From positions 186,001 through 250,000 of the forward strand of contig JACPDN010000005.1 of assembly GCA_016183985.1 (NCBI GenBank): 64,000 nt of DNA, in the 5' to 3' direction. Origin of the DNA: Pseudomonadota bacterium. Its GTDB lineage: Bacteria; Pseudomonadota; Alphaproteobacteria; Dongiales; Dongiaceae. The stretch's first letter is position 1. Every line of letters starts with the position of its first letter. The translations under genes and the position numbers were made by a program. The notes beneath the pieces are model-generated. The model did no database searches. It was not told the DNA's origin and saw only the letters and a list, made by a program, of their open reading frames with translations. Shown here in pieces: positions 19,132 through 27,260 of the stretch.

Positions 19132-19554
19132 TTATGCCGCGGCGCTTTCGATAGCTTTGACGAGATCGGAATTACCGTAGCTACGTCCCGCTATCCCCCA
19201 AGCGCCCTCGGGAGCGTAGACGATGTTCGACCAGATATTTTCTCTCTTCAGCCGTCCGGCGCCGATCTTCTCGACGACATCGGCCGCCTTCTCGATAAAG
19301 GCCTTTTTCGCGGCAGATGTGGCCAACGCGATTTCCGGGAGCTTGAGTTCGACGAAAACGGCCGCGACTGGTTTAGCGCCGGCAAGCACCTGCTCCTTCG
19401 GCAGCACGTTGATCGAGCCGATGATGTTCGCCTTCATAAAGGCATTTCCGGTCAAGCCAGCAACTTCCAAGACCGCTTCGGTGAGCCCGGCAAAGGCCTC
19501 GGCCTGCTCTTCTGGCGACAGCAGGCCTTCCGGCAGGGTGAGTGTAATGGGCAT
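19132..19554 (-). CDS. Tautomerase-like protein with N-terminal proline
   Basis: 140 residues. I take the ATG at 19554 (MPITLTLPEG) rather than the track start at 19584: AGGAG lies just upstream, and a start there leaves Pro as residue 1 after Met removal, the catalytic base of the 4-oxalocrotonate tautomerase superfamily. The body has the repeated beta-alpha-beta pattern expected (helix SPEEQAEAFAGLTEAVLEV, then AKPVAAVFVELKLPEIAL). The substrate is unknown. It is divergent from a TetR regulator with a palindrome between them, so it is probably the regulator's target. Confidence 0.65.
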   Translation of the reverse strand: MPITLTLPEGLLSPEEQAEAFAGLTEAVLEVAGLTGNAFMKANIIGSINVLPKEQVLAGAKPVAAVFVELKLPEIALATSAAKKAFIEKAADVVEKIGAGRLKRENIWSNIVYAPEGAWGIAGRSYGNSDLVKAIESAAA

Positions 19555-19582
19555 AGACTTTTCTCCTTTTGAACACGCCGGC

Positions 19583-19600
19583 ATTTGATATATACCAAAT
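19583..19600. promoter_or_regulatory. 18-bp near-perfect palindrome between tautomerase and TetR genes
   Basis: ATTTGATATATACCAAAT is symmetric at 16 of 18 positions. It lies in the 118-nt divergent promoter region, about 29 nt upstream of the tautomerase ATG. Two CTCTCTAT-containing direct repeats follow (near 19601 and 19628). This is the layout expected for a TetR-family operator controlling the divergent gene and the regulator itself. Confidence 0.55.
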
Positions 19601-19672
19601 GCTCTCTATCTATACATACTGATTACTCTCTATACAAGACATAAAGAGAAATCGCTCTTAAAGAGGCCACGC

Positions 19673-20305
19673 ATGCGCTATAGTGCTGAACATAAGCGAG
19701 AAACCAAGGCTAAGGTGATCGCGGCAGCGGGTCGGGTTTTTCGGGAAGCGGGCTATGGAGGCGCCGGCATCGACGCCCTGACGAAGGCCGCAGGCGTGAC
19801 CAATGGCGCCTTCTATGGCCACTTCAAATCCAAGAGCGAGGCCTTTCGTACGGCCGTGCTTTTTGGCCTGGGCGAGCTGCGGCAGGCAATTGGGGCGTTG
19901 AAAGCCAGCGAGCCGAGGGGTTGGATGACGACCTTCGTAGGCTTCTACCTGGGCTACAAGCGGACATGCGATCTCGGCGAGAGCTGTGCCTTACCCAGCC
20001 TATCTCCCGACGTCATGCGCGCGGACGAAGAAACACGCAATGCCTATACGGCCGAACTGAAGCGCCTGGTCGAAGAAGTGGCCACGGGACTGACCGGAAA
20101 CAGTCATGCAGAAGCACATGGCACCTCCCGAGAGGATCGGGCGATCGTGTTGCTCGCTATGCTCAGCGGCGGCGTCACTTTGGCCCGCGCCGTCTCTGAT
20201 CCGGTACTATCCGAGCGCATCGCCCAGCTTGTCGCACAGGCGGCGCTACGCTGGACCGGCGAAGGAGCAGCAGACGACCCGCACTCAACTTCGGCCGGCC
20301 GATAA
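19673..20305 (+). CDS. TetR/AcrR family transcriptional regulator
   Basis: 210 residues. The N-terminal helix-turn-helix is clear: TKAKVIAAAGRVFREAGYGG, then IDALTKAAGVTNGAFYGHFKSKSEAF. The C-terminal ligand domain resembles that of TetR repressors with ESCALPSLSPDVMR segments. It is divergent from the tautomerase gene and faces a palindrome in the shared promoter region, so autoregulation plus repression of the tautomerase is likely (inference). The ligand is unknown. Confidence 0.92.
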   Translation: MRYSAEHKRETKAKVIAAAGRVFREAGYGGAGIDALTKAAGVTNGAFYGHFKSKSEAFRTAVLFGLGELRQAIGALKASEPRGWMTTFVGFYLGYKRTCDLGESCALPSLSPDVMRADEETRNAYTAELKRLVEEVATGLTGNSHAEAHGTSREDRAIVLLAMLSGGVTLARAVSDPVLSERIAQLVAQAALRWTGEGAADDPHSTSAGR

Positions 20306-20356
20306 GGACGTGCTGATTTAAAGGACGATAGCGCAGAAGTGAATTTTGCGTCGTCC

Positions 20357-21259
20357 TTACCGCGCTTCAGGCTCGCTGGCCCATTCCGCAAGAACCCAGT
20401 TCCGTAACGCAGCGACAGGCGCACGCGTCTCCCCGCCAACGGGGTAGACGAGATCGTAACGCAGGCCGTCAAGCACCGGACCAAAGGGCTGAACGAGCGC
20501 ACCGCTCGCGAGCTCATCGGCAACCAGGGCAAGGCTGAGAAGTGCGACACCTTGGCCGGCAATCGCCGCCTGGATCGCGCTGTTCTCGTCATTGAAGGTG
20601 ATACCCGCTTCGGCATCGAGCGTGCGCATGCGGGCCCGCTCCTTCCAGGTGCGCCAAGCCGGCACGCTGATCTTGGTCGCCATCGGCCCCCATTCGAAAT
20701 GAATGAGAGTTGCGCGCGGTAAATCGCCGGCGCGCTTCAGGCCCAAATGCGGACTGCAAATTGGTGCAAAGTGATCTGTAAGCAACGGCACGGAAGTGAG
20801 TCCGGGATAGTGGCCAAGGCCGTACCGGATCGCCGCATCAGCCTCGCCCGCTGCGAGATCGACCGCATCGTCAGATGCGTGCAGCCGCAGATCCCAGCCC
20901 GGGCTGAGTGTCCGGAAACGTCCGGCCTTCGGCACCAGGATCTTAGCCGTGAAGGCCACCGTCGCCGATAAGGTCGCAACGCGACGCTGCGTCCGTCGCT
21001 TAACGGCGCCAACTGCTTCAGCCATGCTGTCGAGCGATTGACGTATCGCTGGATAAAGATCGCGCCCTTCTGCGGTCAGCACGACCTTGCGCGTTTGGCG
21101 CAGGAATAAAGCGACACCCAAGCTCTCTTCCAGTTGACGAATTTGGTGGCTCACGGCGGTCGGTGTGACCGCGAGTTCGACAGCAGCGCGCTTAAAGCTC
21201 TCTTGCCGCGCAGCTGCCTCAAAGGCCCGCAAGGCGCCGAGTGGCGGCAGATCGCGCAT
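20357..21259 (-). CDS. LysR family transcriptional regulator (GcvA-like)
   Basis: 300 residues. N-terminal winged HTH: LGALRAFEAAARQESFKRAAVELAVTPTAVSHQIRQLEESLG, followed by FLRQTRKVVLTAEGRDLYP. The substrate-binding domain with ADAAIRYGLGHYPGL is typical of the GcvA/AmpR-like branch. A good ribosome site (AGAGGAATGGAGAG) precedes the ATG. It is divergent from a small SMR transporter gene, which is its likely target. Confidence 0.93.
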   Translation of the reverse strand: MRDLPPLGALRAFEAAARQESFKRAAVELAVTPTAVSHQIRQLEESLGVALFLRQTRKVVLTAEGRDLYPAIRQSLDSMAEAVGAVKRRTQRRVATLSATVAFTAKILVPKAGRFRTLSPGWDLRLHASDDAVDLAAGEADAAIRYGLGHYPGLTSVPLLTDHFAPICSPHLGLKRAGDLPRATLIHFEWGPMATKISVPAWRTWKERARMRTLDAEAGITFNDENSAIQAAIAGQGVALLSLALVADELASGALVQPFGPVLDGLRYDLVYPVGGETRAPVAALRNWVLAEWASEPEAR

Positions 21260-21275
21260 CTCTCCATTCCTCTAA

Positions 21276-21385
21276 TAGATAATCTGCATTCATCTATAGC
21301 CTGAGAAATTCGCGTTTGTCGATCCGCCTTTGGCGCCAATATGAAGGGGCGACATCTCAAATAGATGAGATGCATTTATGTATAG
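21276..21385. promoter_or_regulatory. LysR/SMR divergent promoter region with paired inverted repeats
   Basis: Two dyads are seen in the 135-nt gap: TAGAT-N11-ATCTA (21276-21296) and CATCTCA-aataga-TGAGATG (21353-21372). A similar 15-mer occurs twice, TGCATTCATCTATAG at 21285 and TGCATTTATGTATAG at 21371, next to each dyad. T-N11-A type dyads are the usual LysR recognition pattern. The repeated element near both start codons fits control of both genes. Confidence 0.5.
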
Positions 21386-21394
21386 GAGCAGTGC

Positions 21395-21712
21395 ATGCCT
21401 TGGATCTATTTGGCCGCCGCGGCGATTTTTGAGGTGACCTTTGCGCTCAGCATGAAATATGCGGACGGCTTCACAAGGCTGGGGCCGACCGTCGTCACAA
21501 TCGTGTCGGTCATTTGTGGCATAGGTTTCCTGACACTGGCGCTAAAGACGATCCCCGTCAGCGTGGCCTATCCCATCTGGACCGCCATTGGGACACTCGG
21601 CACAGTCCTGTTTGGCTTTGCCTTGCTTGGTGAAGCTTTGACTGTGGCCAAGGTTCTGTGTGCATTGGCCATTGTAGGGGGCGTCGCCGGCTTGAAGATG
21701 ACGGCTGCTTAG
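21395..21712 (+). CDS. Small multidrug resistance (SMR) family transporter
   Basis: 105 residues forming four hydrophobic helices, the SMR size. It has the conserved glutamate in helix 1 (AAAAIFEVTFALSMKYADGFTRL, E13), the SVAYPIWTAIGTLGT segment and a C-terminal GGVAGLKMTAA. The N-terminal MPWIYLAAAAIFEV resembles SugE/Gdx-type guanidinium exporters as well as EmrE-type pumps, and sequence reading alone does not separate them. It stands alone, so a homodimer is expected. Divergent LysR regulator upstream. Confidence 0.9.
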   Translation: MPWIYLAAAAIFEVTFALSMKYADGFTRLGPTVVTIVSVICGIGFLTLALKTIPVSVAYPIWTAIGTLGTVLFGFALLGEALTVAKVLCALAIVGGVAGLKMTAA

Positions 21713-21873
21713 CTAGCGAGCGAATGGAATCAGTTTGGCAATTGGGGCCTGCGGCTTTTCCCCTCGCTCCTCGAAGCGGGGATCGACAAGCTCGATGACG
21801 TGCAGACGCATCACCGAATTTTACAAGGTCGGCTTTGCGTCGACGCGACCTCATCGCGGTTGATTACCCTGGG

Positions 21874-22422
21874 CTAGACCGGCCCCTTCAGGATGGTATC
21901 GACAGATATTTCCACATGCATGTCGGCAAACACGTCCCAAAACGGGTCGGGATCGGTCGAGGAATAGATGGCACCGAATACGCCCGTTGCCGCCAGTCCA
22001 TCTTCGGAAATCGGCATGTTGAGCCGGGCGTAGCACATGAAGTCCTTGGTATAGGAGGTCATGTGATCATGGGTATAGGCGACGATACGCTGACTCACGA
22101 TGCGCTGTGTTTCAGCGCTTGTTCGATCAAATTCACTGCGGCGCTCCGGACGGACGTGCTCGGCCCGAATGTCGGCGCGCGTTCGCCGGCTGGGGTCAAA
22201 TCCGAAGGCTTCGACGATACGCGTGCCGGCCAATCGATAGCGCAAATCGTCGGGCATAGCCCCGGCATCCAGAAGATAGAGATGCGGCAGAAAGGGACGC
22301 ATGGCGATGGGATCTAGGTCGCGCCGTAGTGGCAATGCCCCATCCCGCGACAGGCTCCGCCAGTAGCGAAACAGGCCGCGCAGCGTGGGGTGCATAATAA
22401 TGGCTTCGTCGAATGCTCTCAC
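21874..22422 (-). CDS. PAS_5-type domain protein
   Basis: 182 residues, start GTG at 22422 with AGGA six nt before. The conserved block for this alphaproteobacterial PAS-like family is visible: LRGLFRYWRSL, LDPIAMRPFLPHLYLLDA and LRYRLAGTRIVEAFG. No output domain is fused, so it may act through another protein or as a bound-ligand sensor. A second member lies at 34.6 kb (LDPLSFRDVLPYLSVIE, LRYRLIGTEVARFSG). Function unknown. Confidence 0.7.
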   Translation of the reverse strand: MRAFDEAIIMHPTLRGLFRYWRSLSRDGALPLRRDLDPIAMRPFLPHLYLLDAGAMPDDLRYRLAGTRIVEAFGFDPSRRTRADIRAEHVRPERRSEFDRTSAETQRIVSQRIVAYTHDHMTSYTKDFMCYARLNMPISEDGLAATGVFGAIYSSTDPDPFWDVFADMHVEISVDTILKGPV

Positions 22423-22489
22423 ATGCTGTCCTGTCCAGACCCCTGCCCAAAGCTAGCACAGCACTGCACCAACAAAAGCCCGAAATGTG

Positions 22490-23407
22490 TCAGGCAGCCA
22501 CCGGGGCCTGTTCCCTCGCCACTCGTTGACGGCTCCAATAACGATCCGCGGCCCATTTGAGAGGAACGAACGCTGCTGTCGCCAAAAGCACCCACCACGC
22601 CGGGCGCACATGCCTGAAATCGAAGGTCGCGGCCAGTATGCGCTCGCCGCCAATGCCGGTTGCCAATTGATACCACAGCGCTTCACCCGCCAAGGTGAGC
22701 AACGCGCTTCCAACCGCCAACGCCCCCAATTGCAATAGTGATAGTCCCTGATCACCATTCCAGCGATAGGCCACGCGGTACAGCATCAGCCAAATGAAAA
22801 GCCCACTCATCAAGACTGGCTCGCTGACGTTGATCTTCGATTGCATGAAGAAATGCGCCAGTCCCAGCACGGTAAGTGGATAGACCAGATAGTGGAGACG
22901 CTGCCACTTTCTGCCACCGAGCCGCCGCATCGCGCGGTCGGTCGATGTGATGGCGAGGATCAACAGGCCGACAAATGCAACGAAGCCGATGGTAAGATAG
23001 ATGCGCAGCACAACCTCGCTGGCGACAAAGCTCAGGCGGAAGTTCTGCTGTACGATGTAGAGGGTGAGATGAATGGCGACATAGAAAAAAGCGCTCACGC
23101 CCAGCATCCGGCGCAGTGTAATCGCCTTGGGCCAGGCCCCGATCCGGCGCAGTGGCGTAATGGCAAGCGTGATCAATAGGAACCGCACCGACCACTGGCC
23201 GATCAGAAGAAGGGCTGCGGTTACCGGCATGGCGCTGGTTGCCAATGCACCCGGAGCCGGGGGGGTACCGTTCGCCCAAATGAAGGCAGCCCATAGGCCC
23301 GGCAGCAAGATACCGATGAAAATACTAAGCTTCAGCCATGAAACTTGGCCGGACCGATCGAGCCAGGGATACAAGACGGGCACTCCTTTCGCCTGATAGT
23401 GATCCAT
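22490..23407 (-). CDS. msrQ: MsrQ-like heme b membrane protein (YedZ family)
   Basis: A 305-residue integral membrane protein with the ferric-reductase-like domain of MsrQ. It has about eight hydrophobic segments, candidate heme-ligand histidines in VAIHLTLYI and in LHYLVYPLTVLGLAHFF, and family phrases LRRMLGVSAFFYVAIH and GRKWQRLHYLVYPL. MsrQ feeds electrons to the periplasmic methionine sulfoxide reductase MsrP, but no msrP gene is next to it here. There is an unusually long C-terminal pair of helices (about residues 225-290). Confidence 0.85.
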   Translation of the reverse strand: MDHYQAKGVPVLYPWLDRSGQVSWLKLSIFIGILLPGLWAAFIWANGTPPAPGALATSAMPVTAALLLIGQWSVRFLLITLAITPLRRIGAWPKAITLRRMLGVSAFFYVAIHLTLYIVQQNFRLSFVASEVVLRIYLTIGFVAFVGLLILAITSTDRAMRRLGGRKWQRLHYLVYPLTVLGLAHFFMQSKINVSEPVLMSGLFIWLMLYRVAYRWNGDQGLSLLQLGALAVGSALLTLAGEALWYQLATGIGGERILAATFDFRHVRPAWWVLLATAAFVPLKWAADRYWSRQRVAREQAPVAA

Positions 23408-23525
23408 TCGGTTGCTGCTGTCGCGGTGTTACAGCAGGGCAATTTTTGGCGCTATAACAGTGGGTTGACAAAGATCACTTGGGCGGCGCACAAGTTTTCC
23501 GCCGCCTTCTTCTACGAGCGTTCGC

Positions 23526-24674
23526 ATGAATCCGATCTTTGCCCAGACCTCTACCAGCATTTTCGAGACGATGTCGCGCCTCGCCCGGCAACATGACGCG
23601 GTCAATCTGGGCCAGGGCTTTCCCGACGATCCAGGGCCCATCGACGTGCGCGAGCATGCCGCCAACGCCGTGGTCGATGGCTGGAACCAGTACCCGCCGA
23701 TGATGGGCATTCCCGAACTCCGTCAGGCCATAGCCCGCCATTACAAACGCTTTCATGGGCTCGATCTGGACTGGGAAGGCGAAGTGATGGTGACTTCGGG
23801 AGCGACCGAGGCGCTGGCGGGATCGCTGCTAGCCCTTATCGAACCAGGCGACGAGGTTGTGCTCTTCCAACCGATGTATGATGCCTATCTGCCATTGGTG
23901 AAGCGGGCCGGTGGCGTGCCGCGTTTCGTCTCGCTACGGCCGCCGCATTGGGGTCTCGACGAAGCTCAGCTCAAAGCTGTCTTCAATAGCCGCACGCGGG
24001 TTGTCCTGCTCAACCATCCGCTTAATCCGACCGGCTCAGTCTTTTCGCGGGCCGATCTCGATCTGCTCGCCAAATATATCGTCGAACACGACTGCATCCT
24101 GATCTGCGACGAAGTCTGGGAGCATGTGCTCTTCTACAACGTTGCCTACAATCCCACATTGACCCTGCCTGAGCTTCGCCGCAGGACGCTCAAGATTGGG
24201 TCGGCAGGAAAGATCTTCTCCCTCACCGGCTGGAAGGTCGGCTTCGTCTGCGCCGCTCCGGATATCCTCAAAGTGGTTGCAAAGGCGCATCAGTACATCA
24301 CCTTCACGACCCCGCCCAATCTGCAGGCCGCTGTCGCCTATGGCCTCGATAAGGCGGACAACTATTTCACCGGCATGCGGCGGGATTTCCAGGCGGCACA
24401 GGATCGCTTCGCCGTGGGTCTCGCTAAGCTGGGTTTCGAAGTCATCCCCTCCCAGGCCACCTACTTCCTCAACATCGACCTCTCTAAGGGGCGGTTCGCC
24501 GGCATGGATGACGTAACCTTCGCCATGCGGCTGGTCGAAGAGGCACGTGTCGCCTCGATCCCGGTCAGTGCGTTCTATGCCGAGAATCCGGTGACCAGCG
24601 TCGTGCGCTTTTGCTTTGCCAAGCGCGTCGAGACGCTTGATGAGGCGCTGCGCCGAATCAGCGGGTTCTGCTAG
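23526..24674 (+). CDS. PLP-dependent class I/II aminotransferase (methionine/kynurenine aminotransferase type)
   Basis: 382 residues, fold type I. The PLP lysine is K229 (GSAGKIFSLTGWKVGF). Other family blocks are NLGQGFPDDPGP, the TSGATEAL segment, LNHPLNPTGSVF and CDEVWEHVLF. The closest named relatives by motif are YbdL/kynurenine-oxoglutarate transaminases that accept methionine and aromatic amino acids. It is followed after 11 nt by the DMFase-like small subunit, so co-transcription with that pair is probable. The link between the two activities is not known to me. Confidence 0.9.
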   Translation: MNPIFAQTSTSIFETMSRLARQHDAVNLGQGFPDDPGPIDVREHAANAVVDGWNQYPPMMGIPELRQAIARHYKRFHGLDLDWEGEVMVTSGATEALAGSLLALIEPGDEVVLFQPMYDAYLPLVKRAGGVPRFVSLRPPHWGLDEAQLKAVFNSRTRVVLLNHPLNPTGSVFSRADLDLLAKYIVEHDCILICDEVWEHVLFYNVAYNPTLTLPELRRRTLKIGSAGKIFSLTGWKVGFVCAAPDILKVVAKAHQYITFTTPPNLQAAVAYGLDKADNYFTGMRRDFQAAQDRFAVGLAKLGFEVIPSQATYFLNIDLSKGRFAGMDDVTFAMRLVEEARVASIPVSAFYAENPVTSVVRFCFAKRVETLDEALRRISGFC

Positions 24675-24685
24675 GGTCGCGTCCC

Positions 24686-24988
24686 ATGTATGAGATCGAC
24701 CCCAGCCGCATCGACTTGGCGCAGGAATTCAAGCGCAAGCCCTTCGGGCGCCACAGTGCTGAATTGCAGCGCGTTCTCAATCGCATGCGGTCAGAGCCTT
24801 TCGAGGGCCATTACGTCCTGCTGCGCGACGGACGCTTCGGCCCCTGGAGGCTTGCCCAGTTGGGTCGCCGGCCGCAGGATTCGATGGCGCTCACCGGCCA
24901 CGTGTTCCAAGACCGCGTCGATGCCGAATGGCAGGTTTTCAAGCTCCGCTGGCAGCGGCTGACCGGCCAAGATCTTCCTTTGGATTGA
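24686..24988 (+). CDS. N,N-dimethylformamidase small (alpha) subunit-like protein
   Basis: 100 residues. By eye it aligns with what I recall of the DMFase alpha subunit: PFGRHSAELQRVLNRMRSEP, then GHYVLL and a C-terminal helix ending in FKLRWQRL. The known subunit has the same order (PFG..., LQRV.N..R..P, G.YY.., ...FLRRI), though at about 130 residues it is longer at the N-terminus. It lies 6 nt before the large-subunit gene, as in dmfA1A2. Taken alone it would be called hypothetical; context makes the assignment. Not confirmed by any search. Confidence 0.65.
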   Translation: MYEIDPSRIDLAQEFKRKPFGRHSAELQRVLNRMRSEPFEGHYVLLRDGRFGPWRLAQLGRRPQDSMALTGHVFQDRVDAEWQVFKLRWQRLTGQDLPLD

Positions 24989-24994
24989 AAAATC

Positions 24995-27214
24995 ATGCTC
25001 AAGATCGTCGGCTATACGGATCGCCCTTCGGCACGCCCCGGCGAACGTCTGGACTTCAAGATTTCCTGTGAGGAAGGCGCCCGCGCTTTCGATGCGCGCA
25101 TTGTGCGGCTCATCTGCGGTGATGACGGCCCGACCAGCCCCGGCTACAAAGTTCTCCCGATTGAAGCCAAGGTGAATGGCAGCTATTCGGGCCGCAAACA
25201 ATCGATCGATGTCGGCTCCTATATGTTGGGAAAGCAGCCGGCTGCCCTCCGCGCTTCGGCAGGTTTCACACTGGCTGCCATCGTGCAAGCGCACTGGGTC
25301 GACAAGGAAACTCCGCAGACGATTATCGCCTGTCACGATCTGGCGCATGCCGGCTCTATGCGCGGTGTCTCTCTCAGCCTCGATCGCAGCGGTGCCGGCG
25401 CAGCGACGGTCGGCGACGGTCGTGGGCAAATCACTTTAGGGACCGGCCGGCCGTTGATGCCCAAGCGCTGGTATTTGATCGCTGCCAGCTACGATGCCAC
25501 CGACCGCCGTTTGATCGTGACGCAACGTCCGCTTGAAAGGCAGTTTGGTGAGCCGGAACATAGCGACGGTTCCGCCGTGATACCCTTCGCTCTGCCCGAC
25601 ATGACCGATGCGACGCTCACTGTCGGTGCAACCTTGATGCCGGGCATAACAGACCGTCGGCAATCGCAGCTGCATTTTGACGGCAAGATCGAGGCGCCGG
25701 CGCTTTATGCCGGCTATCTCGATCCGCTGCGGATCAGCCACCCCAGTTGGGCTGCACAGCCCTGCATCGCCCGATGGGACTTCAGCCGCGACATGGCAGC
25801 CAGGACCGTCCGGGATCAAAGCGGTAATGGCTTCGATGGCGAGCTGGTCAACCTGCCGACGCGTGCCGTCACGGGATCGAATTGGCATGGCGAGACCACG
25901 AATTGGCGCGAGCGCCCGGATCTCTATGGAGCTATCCATTTCCATTGCGACGATCTCTACGACATGGGCTGGGCCACGGACTTCACATGGGAGTTGCCGG
26001 GCGACGTCGCGAGCGGAATTTACGCCTGCGAGTTGACCACGCCTGATGGTGGCGAGGACGTCGTGCCCTTTTTCATCCTGCCGCCGAAGGGTAAAGTCAC
26101 GGCCTCGGTCGCCTTGCTCGCCTCGACTTATACCTACCTCGCTTATGCCAATTCGCATCATGGCTATGAGGATTCGCTTTCGGAAGTCTGCTATGGCGCG
26201 CTGCTGGAATTGGGGCCGGCCGAGCAGTTCCTGAAAGAGCGGCGCGATTTCGGCGTTTCGCTCTATGACCGGCATCGCGACGGTTCCGGCTCCAGCTATT
26301 CTTCCTGGCTGCGGCCGATCCTCAATACCCGGCCGAAACGCGCGATCTGGAATTTCAACGCCGACCTCCATATCACCGATTGGCTACAGGCCATCGGCCA
26401 GCCCTACGACGTCATCACCGACGACCGGATCCACGCTGAGGGCGTTGACCTACTCAAAGGCTATCGCTGCGTCATCGCCGGTACGCATCCCGAATATCAC
26501 ACGACCCAGATGCTGGACGCTTTCGAGCGCTACCAGAAGGACGGCGGTCGCCTGATGTATCTCGGCGGCAACGGCTTCTATTGGCGCATTGCCACTAACC
26601 CGGAATGGCCCGCCGCGATCGAGGTCCGTCGCGGTGAGACCGGCACCCGCTGTTACGAATTGCCGCCGGGCGAGCGCTATCATGCCTTCACCGGTGAGTT
26701 CGGCGGATTGTGGCGCAGCCAAGGACGTGCCCCGCAGAAAATGTTCGGTGTCGGCTTTGTCACCGAAGGCTTTGATGCCAGTTCCTATTACACGCGCCTG
26801 GCCGACAGTTTCGATCCCCGCGCTGCGTTCATTTTCGACGGCGTCGGGCCGGAAGAGCGGATCGGCGATTTCGGCATCCTAGGGGGCGCTGCCGGACTTG
26901 AGCTCGATGCATCGGATCCGGAACTTGGCACGCCAGCTCACGCCCTGATCCTTGCCAAATCGGTTGAACATTCGAACACTTTTCTCCTAACGCCAGAGGA
27001 ATTGCTGGCGGGCTTTCCCGGGCTGGATGCGATTGAAAGCGACCGTTGCCGCGCGGAACTGGTCTTCTTCGAAACGGCAAGCGGCGGCGCCGTTTTCTCG
27101 ACCGGGTCGATCGGTTGGGCCAGCTCCCTCAGCCACAATAAATATGACAACAATGTTTCCAGGATTACACTGAACGTCCTTCGCCGGTTCCTGGACCCCA
27201 AGGCATTCGCTTAG
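24995..27214 (+). CDS. N,N-dimethylformamidase large (beta) subunit-like protein
   Basis: 739 residues, the size of DmfA2 (about 760). DMFase hydrolyses dimethylformamide to dimethylamine and formate at a mononuclear iron site. The N-terminal part (about 1-330) includes a concanavalin/LamG-like beta-sandwich, and the rest is the DMFase C-terminal domain. The reported iron ligands are two tyrosines and a glutamate. Candidates here are the Tyr-rich STYTYLAYANSHHGYED (Y379/Y381/Y384), SLYDRH (Y424) and GTHPEY (H498, E500). That mapping is from memory. Many relatives have unknown amide substrates, so DMF itself is not assured. Confidence 0.72.
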   Translation: MLKIVGYTDRPSARPGERLDFKISCEEGARAFDARIVRLICGDDGPTSPGYKVLPIEAKVNGSYSGRKQSIDVGSYMLGKQPAALRASAGFTLAAIVQAHWVDKETPQTIIACHDLAHAGSMRGVSLSLDRSGAGAATVGDGRGQITLGTGRPLMPKRWYLIAASYDATDRRLIVTQRPLERQFGEPEHSDGSAVIPFALPDMTDATLTVGATLMPGITDRRQSQLHFDGKIEAPALYAGYLDPLRISHPSWAAQPCIARWDFSRDMAARTVRDQSGNGFDGELVNLPTRAVTGSNWHGETTNWRERPDLYGAIHFHCDDLYDMGWATDFTWELPGDVASGIYACELTTPDGGEDVVPFFILPPKGKVTASVALLASTYTYLAYANSHHGYEDSLSEVCYGALLELGPAEQFLKERRDFGVSLYDRHRDGSGSSYSSWLRPILNTRPKRAIWNFNADLHITDWLQAIGQPYDVITDDRIHAEGVDLLKGYRCVIAGTHPEYHTTQMLDAFERYQKDGGRLMYLGGNGFYWRIATNPEWPAAIEVRRGETGTRCYELPPGERYHAFTGEFGGLWRSQGRAPQKMFGVGFVTEGFDASSYYTRLADSFDPRAAFIFDGVGPEERIGDFGILGGAAGLELDASDPELGTPAHALILAKSVEHSNTFLLTPEELLAGFPGLDAIESDRCRAELVFFETASGGAVFSTGSIGWASSLSHNKYDNNVSRITLNVLRRFLDPKAFA

Positions 27215-27260
27215 CATAACTTCCCTTGCCAGATCGGCGGGCCGCACCCACAATAACCTG

